Source: Candidatus Omnitrophica bacterium UBA1562 (GTDB taxonomy: Bacteria; Omnitrophota; Gorgyraeia; Gygaellales; Profunditerraquicolaceae). From it: 13,897 bases of DNA. A model generated the notes under the pieces. That model saw nothing but the letters and a program-made list of their open reading frames with translations, was not told the origin of the DNA and did not search any database. Shown one piece after another: positions 7,073 to 13,175 of the stretch. The position numbers were made by a program, and so were the translations under genes. Within the stretch, counting starts at the first letter, position 1, and every line of letters begins with the position of its first letter. Where the stretch lies: the NCBI GenBank assembly GCA_002322525.1, contig DCOU01000060.1, forward strand, positions 1-13,897, read 5' to 3'.

Positions 7073-7130
7073 TAAACTTATGGAGTTCTCTACTTTATAG
7101 TAAACGACATAAGTTTATGGCCGAACTTAT
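7073..7130 (+). promoter_or_regulatory. competing inverted repeats, attenuator-like
   Basis: TAAACTTATG (7073-7082) is an exact reverse complement of CATAAGTTTA (7108-7117). The core of the latter, ATAAGTT (7109-7115), is also an exact reverse complement of AACTTAT (7124-7130), with an 8-base loop. The central element can pair with only one partner at a time. A further 4-bp stem (TACT 7091-7094, AGTA 7099-7102) nests in the first loop. The arrangement lies in the 148-bp untranslated stretch before the polyketide-like operon. Confidence 0.45.
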
Positions 7131-7187
7131 CCCGACGAATGTGTAAAAATTTTAGAATGAAATTTTTACACAGTATATGAGTCGGGA
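7130..7187. repeat. nested double palindrome before the polyketide-like operon
   Basis: An inner perfect 13-bp inverted repeat (TGTGTAAAAATTT 7140-7152, AAATTTTTACACA 7160-7172) with a 7-base loop is enclosed by an outer perfect 7-bp repeat (TCCCGAC 7130-7136, GTCGGGA 7181-7187). It could end transcription of the preceding small gene, although no U-run follows, or be a miniature palindromic element. It ends 29 bp before the ATG at 7217. Confidence 0.6.
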
Positions 7188-7216
7188 CAAATCATCCGGT
7201 TATTAAATCTGATACT

Positions 7217-8230
7217 ATGAAAATTGCTGTAATCGGTGCAGGCGCCATAGGTAATCTTGTTGCCGGATACTTAAAATTAAAAGGCCAGGATGTATTCCTC
7301 GTAGGCCGCAATGATTCGGTTAGCGTAATAAAAGAAGAAGGCTTACAAATTTCCGGCGTAAGAAATAATTTCAACATCAAGATCGATGTATCTGAAAGAT
7401 TAAACCGCAATTCGGATTTGGTAATTCTGGCCACCAAGACGCAGGATGTTGAGGGAGCAGTAAAAGAAAATTTAAGATTTGTTGAAGGTGCAACAATATT
7501 GACCACGCAAAATGGCGTCCAGGCAGACAGCATTGTTTCTAAATACATTCCCAAAGAAAACATCATCTCAAGTATTGTAATGTTTGGCGCAACTTATTTA
7601 GAACCGGGTAAGGTGGTGCATAATTTCGAAGGCAACTGGATTATGGGCAGCATGTTCGGTAAAGACAACAGCCATATAGCAAAGATAAGCGAAGTTTTAA
7701 ATAAGATTTTTCCTATTGTTGTGGCTGAGAATATCCAAGGCATGAAGTACCTGAAGATCTTTGTCAATGCCAACAATTGTATACCTGCAATATTAGGCAC
7801 AAGCATGCAGGAGGCCTTTTCGGATATTGATATCAGCCGCGTCAGTATTGCCATATGGAAGGAAGGCTTGGATATTGTTTCCCGCTCAGGGATAGATCTG
7901 GTCTCTTTACCCGATTTTCCCTTAGAGCGGCTGACTAAATTAACCTCGATGCCGGATATTGAGGCAGCGAGGATATTCTCCGGTATTATGATTAACTTAA
8001 GCAAAGAGGCTCTTTACGGTTCAATATTACAGAGTATAAAAAGAAGCCGGGCTTCGGAAATAGATTATATCAACGGTGAATTTGTCCGCCTGGCTAAGGA
8101 CAATAATCTTGCTGCACCTTTAAATAAAAAGTTAGTGAAAATGGTGCATGAAGTAGAGAAAACAAACAGATTCTTCAGCAAAGAAGAACTGCTAAGAAAG
8201 ACAAAAGGGTTAGTTAATGTCCAAAGTTAA
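7217..8230 (+). CDS. ketopantoate reductase-like (ApbA/PanE) oxidoreductase
   Basis: The 337-residue protein has the two-domain ApbA/PanE layout. The N-terminal Rossmann fold carries GAGAIG (7-12) for NADPH binding, followed by LATKTQD (71-77) with K74 and TTQNG with N99. The C-terminal helical domain contains K180 and N184 in KYLKIFVNANNCIP, and SEIDYINGEF near residue 285. These positions match the catalytic Lys/Asn and substrate-binding region of E. coli PanE, so the enzyme should be active on a 2-oxo or 3-oxo acid. PanE makes pantoate for pantothenate, the source of the ACP phosphopantetheine arm. However, no other pantothenate gene is near and it leads a polyketide-like operon, so it may instead reduce a pathway intermediate. 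No Shine-Dalgarno site precedes the ATG. Its 3' end overlaps the next gene by 14 bp. Confidence 0.85.
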   Translation: MKIAVIGAGAIGNLVAGYLKLKGQDVFLVGRNDSVSVIKEEGLQISGVRNNFNIKIDVSERLNRNSDLVILATKTQDVEGAVKENLRFVEGATILTTQNGVQADSIVSKYIPKENIISSIVMFGATYLEPGKVVHNFEGNWIMGSMFGKDNSHIAKISEVLNKIFPIVVAENIQGMKYLKIFVNANNCIPAILGTSMQEAFSDIDISRVSIAIWKEGLDIVSRSGIDLVSLPDFPLERLTKLTSMPDIEAARIFSGIMINLSKEALYGSILQSIKRSRASEIDYINGEFVRLAKDNNLAAPLNKKLVKMVHEVEKTNRFFSKEELLRKTKGLVNVQS

Positions 8231-8819
8231 TTCCCCCTTCCCCCGGTTAAAACTTACGGTTACAGGAGTTTTTGGCGAGTGCTACCACGGATATAAAATC
8301 GGCGATGAATTAATTCTGGAAGATTTTACCCACCCACCGGAATTCTTCTGTTTAGGGTTAGCGCATGCGCTTTTTCCGGTTATCTATGCTTTAAGTTTTG
8401 GGGCAAAGTTTGGCTTTCGAGATAATCAGCGTTCATTATTGGTTACTTGCCCCGACGGCGGAAAATTAGAATTTAAGGCAGAGATTTTTGACAAAAATGG
8501 AAAAGTGGAAATGCTCCCCAAAGATGCGCATTTTAAAGGTCCCCAGCCAAAAAAGATGATTATTGAGGTGGTCAAGGCCAAGGGTAAGTGTACTTTTGGT
8601 TATAAAGTAGGAGATAAATGGGAGACGCAAGGTTTGAAATGTATTCCTGGTTTTTGCGGTGCGGCGTTTCATGCGGCCTTCCCTGCGTTTTTTGCCCTTA
8701 ATTTTGGTGCTGAGTTTTTCTTTATGAACAGCCCCAGCTCTATAGATACAGTTACCTGTCCAGACGGCGGTAACATTGTTTTTAAAGTAACTCGAATCAA
8801 AGAGGACAAAAAGAAATAA
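8217..8819 (+). CDS. tandem-domain TIGR04076-like protein of unknown function
   Basis: The 200-residue protein is two copies of one roughly 85-residue domain. Matching landmarks are C22..GYKIGD (25-30) and C125..GYKVGD (128-133), C45 and C147, FPVIYALSFGAKF (53-65) and FPAFFALNFGAEF (155-167), and CPDGG at 78-82 and 181-185. These recall the TIGR04076 family, small proteins with a Cys/Gly-Asp start and a closing CPD motif, usually with a single domain and without known biochemistry. The paired Cys residues could bind a metal or form a redox site, but that is inference. Its ATG overlaps the reductase gene by 14 bp, with AGGG at 8205-8208 upstream, and only 2 bp separate its stop from the ketosynthase. 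It is therefore part of the same operon. No signal peptide is seen. Confidence 0.65.
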   Translation: MSKVNSPFPRLKLTVTGVFGECYHGYKIGDELILEDFTHPPEFFCLGLAHALFPVIYALSFGAKFGFRDNQRSLLVTCPDGGKLEFKAEIFDKNGKVEMLPKDAHFKGPQPKKMIIEVVKAKGKCTFGYKVGDKWETQGLKCIPGFCGAAFHAAFPAFFALNFGAEFFFMNSPSSIDTVTCPDGGNIVFKVTRIKEDKKK

Positions 8820-8821
8820 AA

Positions 8822-10078
8822 ATGCAAAAAAGAAGAGTAGTTATCACAGGCTTAGGTGTGATTTCGCCCAATGGCATTGGAAAAGATAATGTCTGGCAGG
8901 CAATGTCTTCAGGGAAATCAGCAGTCAGGCGGGTAGATGGTTTTGATGTATCTCTATTTAATACTAGGATTGCAGCGGAAGCGCGGGATTTTGATCCTTT
9001 TAGGCTCGGCCTAACGCATGAAGAAGCGATGCGCATGGATAGGTATGTGCAATTTGGCGTGGTTTGCGGGGATATGGCTTTAAAAGATAGCAGCTTGGAT
9101 TTATCTAAGGAAAATCCTGAGCGCATTGGTGTGTGTTTAGCCAACGCCATCTGCGGTACAAAATATATGGAAGAGGAATTTGCCTTAGTTACTGACAACG
9201 GGAAGAGCCCCATTGATCCCTCGAAAGTGAGGCCGGATTTATATGATGCAGCAATGTTTAATACTCCCTCTATTGAAATATCAACCAGATACGCACTTAA
9301 AGGAATTTGCAATACGCTTTCTACAGGATGCACCGCAGGAACAGATTCTATAGGGTTTGCTTTAGAAACAATCCAGGATGGCGAACAGGATATAATGTTT
9401 TCCGGAGCAGCTGAGGCACCCATTACACCCGTTACTTTTGGCGCATTTGATATAGTCAATGTTTTGTCCGTACGCAATGATAATCCGCAAGGTGCCAGCC
9501 GTCCGTTTGATAAGAAGCGCGACGGATTTGTCCTTTCGGAAGGCGCCGGCATATTAATTTTAGAGGAATTAAATCATGCCCTAAAGCGCAATGCACATAT
9601 TTACGCAGAGGTAGCTGGTTTTGGCACAAGCTGCAATGCTTTTCATATGACGGACCTGCCCGCAGACGGAACTGCTATGGCAAACTGTATTAATCTAGCG
9701 CTTAAGGATGCGCTCGTCAAACCGCAAGGCATAGATTACATCAATGCGCACGGTTCATCCACGTGCATGAATGATATATTTGAAACCTCTGCCTATAAGA
9801 TGGTCTTTGGCGATTATGCCTATAAGTTGCCGACAAGTTCCCTAAAGTCCATGATCGGCCATCCCTTGGCTGCAGCTAATGCCGTGGAGCTGGTGGTCTG
9901 CTCCATGATTTTTCAAAAGAACATCCTTCCGCCGACGATAAATCAGGAAGAGAAAGACCCTCTATGCGACTTAGATTATATCCCCAATGTGGCGAGGGCA
10001 AAAAAAGTAAATACAATCCTCAAGACAAGCAGCGGTTTTTCCGGAATACATTCATCATTAATCCTTAAACGTTTTTGA
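8822..10078 (+). CDS. ketosynthase with intact triad (FabF / KS-alpha-like)
   Basis: This 418-residue condensing enzyme has the thiolase fold of FabF and of type II polyketide KS-alpha. It opens with RRVVITGLGVISPNGIG. The nucleophile is C170 in LSTGCTAGTDS, the first His is H310 in INAHGSSTC, and K342 and H347 lie in LKSMIGHPLAAANA. All catalytic residues are therefore present. It should catalyse decarboxylative Claisen condensation of a malonyl-ACP extender onto an enzyme-bound acyl chain. It precedes a second ketosynthase lacking the triad by 7 bp, and an ACP gene lies further down the operon, so it is read as the active half of a KS-alpha/KS-beta pair. A housekeeping FabF is the alternative, but the context of pathway enzymes and the second KS argues against it. 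Confidence 0.9.
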   Translation: MQKRRVVITGLGVISPNGIGKDNVWQAMSSGKSAVRRVDGFDVSLFNTRIAAEARDFDPFRLGLTHEEAMRMDRYVQFGVVCGDMALKDSSLDLSKENPERIGVCLANAICGTKYMEEEFALVTDNGKSPIDPSKVRPDLYDAAMFNTPSIEISTRYALKGICNTLSTGCTAGTDSIGFALETIQDGEQDIMFSGAAEAPITPVTFGAFDIVNVLSVRNDNPQGASRPFDKKRDGFVLSEGAGILILEELNHALKRNAHIYAEVAGFGTSCNAFHMTDLPADGTAMANCINLALKDALVKPQGIDYINAHGSSTCMNDIFETSAYKMVFGDYAYKLPTSSLKSMIGHPLAAANAVELVVCSMIFQKNILPPTINQEEKDPLCDLDYIPNVARAKKVNTILKTSSGFSGIHSSLILKRF

Positions 10079-10085
10079 GGTTATA

Positions 10086-11321
10086 GTGGAGAAAGTCGCA
10101 GTTACAGGTTTAGGTATAGTCGCGCCTTCAGGTATTGGCCGCAGGCAATTCTGGGCGAATATCAAATCCGGAAGGTCTTTTATAAAAAAGATTACCCGTT
10201 TTGATGCTTCAAAATACCCATCGCACATTGCCGGGCAAATAGATGATTTGGAAAAATACAGCCATGTCTCACAGCGGCTTTTGAAAAAGATAGATGCCTT
10301 TTCGCATATGGCGCTTATTGCTTCGGAATTAGCCTTGCAGGATGCGGGTATAGATATTAAAAAAGAAGACCCTAATATGGTTGGTATATTTTTAGGTAAT
10401 GCCATCGGCGGATGGCTGTATGCGGAGACGGAACTGCGTGATTTGTATATCGAGGGACGCGAAGGAGTCTCGCCGTATATGGCTTCAGCCTGGTTTCCTG
10501 CTGCGCCACAAGGCCAGGTTTCTATTTACTATGGCATAAAGGGTTTTAGCAAGACTGTAGTTGCAGACAGGGCGAGTTCCCTTGAAGCAATCGGCTATGC
10601 GCGTAAAACCTTAAGCAAAGGAAAACTGAATATGATTTTAGCCGGGGGCATGGAAGCTCCGGTTACGCCTTATGCCTTGCTCTGTTGTAATACTTACGGG
10701 GGATTATCTTCTGATAATGCGCATCCTGAGAGTGCTTATCGGCCTTTTGACAAAAATCGCCGGGGATTTGTTATAGGAGAAGGCGCAGGCATTGTAGTGA
10801 TGGAGCCTAGGGAACGGGCTTTAGGACGCAGCGCAAATATATTGGCATATATTTCAGGATACGGTACAAGTTGTGACGGCCAAAATAGAATTGATCCGGA
10901 TCCGCAAGGCCAGCAATTAGCCCGGGCAATTAAAATGGCCCTCACCGATGCAGGCGTAACAGCGGAGAAAATCGATTATATAAGTTTAGATGGCCTGGCC
11001 CTGGATATCTGGGATAATTCAGAAATAGAGGCAATAAAAAATGTTTTTGGAAAGAGAGTTAAAGATATACCTGTAAGCTGCCCTAAGTCAATGTTCGGGA
11101 ATTTACTGGGTGCCTCGGGAGCTGCGGATTTAATTATTACGATTTTAGCGATGGAGAATGATTTAGTTGCGCCGACAATAAATTTAGATACACCGGCTTG
11201 CCCGGGTTTAAATTATATTATGAAAGAAGCTAAGGAGCATAAAATAAATAAGGCCCTGATAATTTCACGCGGTAGGGGCGGGATAAATTCAGTGCTTGTG
11301 TTGGAAAAAGCATTGCAGTAG
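10086..11321 (+). CDS. catalytically dead ketosynthase, KS-beta / chain-length-factor-like
   Basis: The 411-residue protein has the same fold as its neighbour (KVAVTGLGIVAPSGIG at the start, RPFDKNRRGFVIGEGAG in the middle), but every triad position is changed. The nucleophile Cys is R162 (VVADRASSLEAIGYA), the first His is D302 (ISLDGLALD) and the second His is N339 (PKSMFGNLLGASGA). Only K334 remains. This is the hallmark of KS-beta/chain-length-factor subunits, which dimerise with KS-alpha and shape the cavity that sets product length. Classical actinobacterial KS-beta has Gln at the Cys site, so Arg is unusual. The GTG start at 10086 has GAGG at 10077-10080, which overlaps the KS-alpha stop codon. 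The TAG stop lies inside a GGGACTGTCCC repeat. Stoichiometric co-expression is likely. Confidence 0.85.
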   Translation: MEKVAVTGLGIVAPSGIGRRQFWANIKSGRSFIKKITRFDASKYPSHIAGQIDDLEKYSHVSQRLLKKIDAFSHMALIASELALQDAGIDIKKEDPNMVGIFLGNAIGGWLYAETELRDLYIEGREGVSPYMASAWFPAAPQGQVSIYYGIKGFSKTVVADRASSLEAIGYARKTLSKGKLNMILAGGMEAPVTPYALLCCNTYGGLSSDNAHPESAYRPFDKNRRGFVIGEGAGIVVMEPRERALGRSANILAYISGYGTSCDGQNRIDPDPQGQQLARAIKMALTDAGVTAEKIDYISLDGLALDIWDNSEIEAIKNVFGKRVKDIPVSCPKSMFGNLLGASGAADLIITILAMENDLVAPTINLDTPACPGLNYIMKEAKEHKINKALIISRGRGGINSVLVLEKALQ

Positions 11322-11375
11322 GGACTGTCCCCGTCAAAGCGATAACAATTAAAATTTAAGGGGGACTGTCCCTAC
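11318..11375. repeat. head-to-head pair of GGGACTGTCCC palindromes, copy 1
   Basis: GTAGGGACTGTCCCC (11318-11332) and GGGGACTGTCCCTAC (11361-11375) are reverse complements except for the central base, separated by 28 bp. Each unit is itself a hairpin (GGGAC-T-GTCCC). The first unit supplies the TAG stop of the KS-beta gene. The layout is that of REP/BIME-type intergenic elements. As RNA it could fold as one long stem or two short ones. Confidence 0.75.
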
Positions 11376-11411
11376 CAAGCGAGCTAAGGCTTAATTGCGA
11401 AATGTGCCAAA

Positions 11412-11417
11412 AGGAGG
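11412..11417 (+). promoter_or_regulatory. ribosome binding site that sets the radical SAM start
   Basis: A perfect AGGAGG lies 4 bp before ATG 11422. The frame is open upstream to a TTG at 11395, but the site and the start MKILFVMPKVG, typical of cobalamin-type radical SAM proteins, favour 11422. GTG at 11419 is possible. Confidence 0.75.
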
Positions 11418-11421
11418 AGTG

Positions 11422-12882
11422 ATGAAGATATTGTTTGTTATGCCAAAGGTAGGTTCGTGGGCAACGCACGGAATCCATAAGTCGCCAAATCAATTGTATG
11501 CGCACTGGGCGAGCTTTGTGCGACAGCGGGGATATAACGATGTCACGGTTATTGACGGCAGGGCTCATGAAACACCTATGGATCAGTTAATCGAACAAGT
11601 CAAAGCCAAGAATCCTGATACCGTGGTTATGGGTGAGCAAATACACGGCTATGCCGGTTATGGTGTTTTACGTCACTTTAAAGAGGCAGCTCAAAGAATA
11701 AAGCAGGCGCTTCCCAAAACAAAGATAATCTTAGGGGGCTTATGGTATTCAGCTATGCCTGTGCCGACTTTGGAAGAAAATCCCGCCGTGGACTTTGTCG
11801 TTATGGGGGAAGAGGAATCTTTCGCGGATTTAATCGAGGCTATAGATAAAAAGAAAGACGTAGCAGGCGTGGGCGGAGTTACCTCGCGTATTGACGGAAA
11901 AATTGTCATGGGCCCGCACAGATCACTGATGACTGATTTGGATAAGCTGCCGTTACCGGCCTATGATTTATTCCCCATGGATAAGTACGTCGGCCATACC
12001 CATTGGAAGCCATTTGTAGACATGATTACTTCGCGGGGGTGCCCTTCCGCTTGCACCTTCTGCTATGAATGGGATCAGTTTGATCCGCGTTCACCGTCTG
12101 ATTTTTTAAAGTGGCGCGCCAAGTCTCCGAAAAGAGTTATTGAGGAACTCGAACTTTTACACAAAAAATACGGCGTTAAAGTCGTGGTTATACAGGACGA
12201 TAATTTTAATGTCGACCCTGCCAGGGTAAAAAGGTTCTGTGAGCTGAAGAAACAGAAAAATATACCGACTAAATGGGTCTCCTTAGGCAGGGCTGTTGAT
12301 TGGGTAAATTGTGAATCAATTTTGCCCCTGATGAAAGAAACAGGTTTGTTTATGGGTGTATTCGGAATTGAAGTTACGACACAGGAGGAACTAAAAAGAA
12401 TCGCCAAGGGAACTACTATCGACCAGATTAAGAAAACTATAGAGATATTGCGCAGGAACGATATCGCTATCGTCGCCGATATCATGATCGGGTTTGATTA
12501 TGACACAGAATCAATAATTAAACAGAGGTTTGAATTTGCCGATCAGGTTGACCCCGATGTTTTATGGATTGGGTATGTAACTCCCGCGCCGAATTCTCCG
12601 ATGTGGAGGATAGCGTTGAAGAAAAACTGGATTGACCCCAAGAAAGTTGATTTTAGCACCTGGGATTTCTTACACCCGGTTATCCCTACGGACCATCTTT
12701 CTATTGAGGAACTGGGGTATTTGGGTGCCTGGTGTATGCGCGAGTTTTATTCTAAGCCCGGAAGGATAAACCGGATTATGGAGAGCAATTTTGATATACT
12801 CGCCAAATTATGTTTCCAGGATGTTATGGCAGGCGTGGGTAAGTGGGAAGCAGGAGCAACCAAAGGCGAAGTCCATGTATAG
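11422..12882 (+). CDS. cobalamin-dependent-type (B12-binding) radical SAM enzyme
   Basis: The 486-residue enzyme has an N-terminal B12-binding-like Rossmann domain (about 1-150; MKILFVMPKVG, then DTVVMGEQIHGYAG, KIILGGLWYS and DFVVMGEEE). A radical SAM barrel follows, with the cluster motif C207xxxC211xxC214 (SRGCPSACTFCYEW). The SAM-binding region includes QDDNFNVDP and the C-terminal part runs to about 480. The DxHxxG motif of base-off cobalamin binders is not seen, as is common in BchE- and methylase-like members. Such enzymes methylate unactivated carbons or catalyse radical cyclisation and rearrangement. In this operon the substrate is probably the ACP-bound or released polyketide or fatty chain, which is inference. 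The gene is bracketed by repeat pairs, and its TAG stop lies within the second one. The family is certain but the reaction is not. Confidence 0.87.
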   Translation: MKILFVMPKVGSWATHGIHKSPNQLYAHWASFVRQRGYNDVTVIDGRAHETPMDQLIEQVKAKNPDTVVMGEQIHGYAGYGVLRHFKEAAQRIKQALPKTKIILGGLWYSAMPVPTLEENPAVDFVVMGEEESFADLIEAIDKKKDVAGVGGVTSRIDGKIVMGPHRSLMTDLDKLPLPAYDLFPMDKYVGHTHWKPFVDMITSRGCPSACTFCYEWDQFDPRSPSDFLKWRAKSPKRVIEELELLHKKYGVKVVVIQDDNFNVDPARVKRFCELKKQKNIPTKWVSLGRAVDWVNCESILPLMKETGLFMGVFGIEVTTQEELKRIAKGTTIDQIKKTIEILRRNDIAIVADIMIGFDYDTESIIKQRFEFADQVDPDVLWIGYVTPAPNSPMWRIALKKNWIDPKKVDFSTWDFLHPVIPTDHLSIEELGYLGAWCMREFYSKPGRINRIMESNFDILAKLCFQDVMAGVGKWEAGATKGEVHV

Positions 12883-12909
12883 GGACTGTCCCCGAAGGGG
12901 CTGTCCCTA
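12880..12909. repeat. head-to-head pair of GGGACTGTCCC palindromes, copy 2
   Basis: TAGGGACTGTCCCC (12880-12893), three bases GAA, then GGGGCTGTCCCTA (12897-12909). The second unit is the reverse complement of the first with one base deleted and a central mismatch. As in copy 1, the first unit begins with the TAG stop of the upstream gene, here the radical SAM gene. The tight spacing would form a strong hairpin in the mRNA, 7 bp before the ACP ribosome binding site. Confidence 0.75.
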
Positions 12910-12916
12910 AGATTTT

Positions 12917-12922
12917 AGGAGG
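12917..12922 (+). promoter_or_regulatory. ribosome binding site that sets the ACP start
   Basis: A perfect AGGAGG with 7-bp spacing to ATG 12930. An upstream in-frame extension exists to 12843 but would overlap the radical SAM gene and run through the repeat. The ACP fold begins right after the ATG at 12930. Confidence 0.8.
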
Positions 12923-12929
12923 AATACAT

Positions 12930-13166
12930 ATGGATACAAAAGATCAAATAAAAGATGTTTTGGTTAAGTTGTTAAAAGTAAAGCCTGAGGAGTTAAAAGA
13001 CGATGCCAAGCTTTGCGACAGCATAGGAGTTGATTCTACAGAGATGGTGGAGGCGCTTATTGCTTTAGAGAAGGCCTTTAACACAAAATTAAGCTCCAAT
13101 GAAATAGGCAAGCTTTCAACTATTAATGAGATTGAAAAAATTATACAATCAAAGATTAGTAAATGA
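12930..13166 (+). CDS. acyl carrier protein
   Basis: The 78-residue acidic protein is the right size and helix pattern for a type II ACP. The phosphopantetheine attachment Ser is S36 in SIGVDSTEMVEALIALE, matching the G-x-D-S-x-x-x-[VI]-E signature that begins helix II. Its partners should be the KS-alpha/KS-beta pair and the radical SAM or cyclase steps, with the chain tethered through a thioester. A holo-ACP synthase is not present in the window and must come from elsewhere. The strong ribosome binding site (12917-12922) right after a hairpin-forming repeat would allow higher expression of the ACP than of its neighbours. Its TGA is 9 bp before the cyclase gene. It is a pathway-dedicated ACP by context, and a housekeeping AcpP is less likely. 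Confidence 0.92.
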   Translation: MDTKDQIKDVLVKLLKVKPEELKDDAKLCDSIGVDSTEMVEALIALEKAFNTKLSSNEIGKLSTINEIEKIIQSKISK

Positions 13167-13175
13167 TATCGTGTT

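Noticed and set aside
7217..8230. Assignment as the housekeeping panE of pantothenate synthesis.
   Set aside because: The family and catalytic residues fit, but no pantothenate gene is adjacent and the operon context is biosynthetic, so the gene symbol was withheld.
8797..9552. 251-codon minus-strand open frame opposite KS-alpha.
   Set aside because: It is a shadow of the highly conserved ketosynthase coding strand and has no family resemblance or ribosome binding site.
12843..12929. Longer ACP with a 29-residue N-terminal extension.
   Set aside because: It would overlap the radical SAM gene and translate the repeat. A perfect AGGAGG favours ATG 12930.
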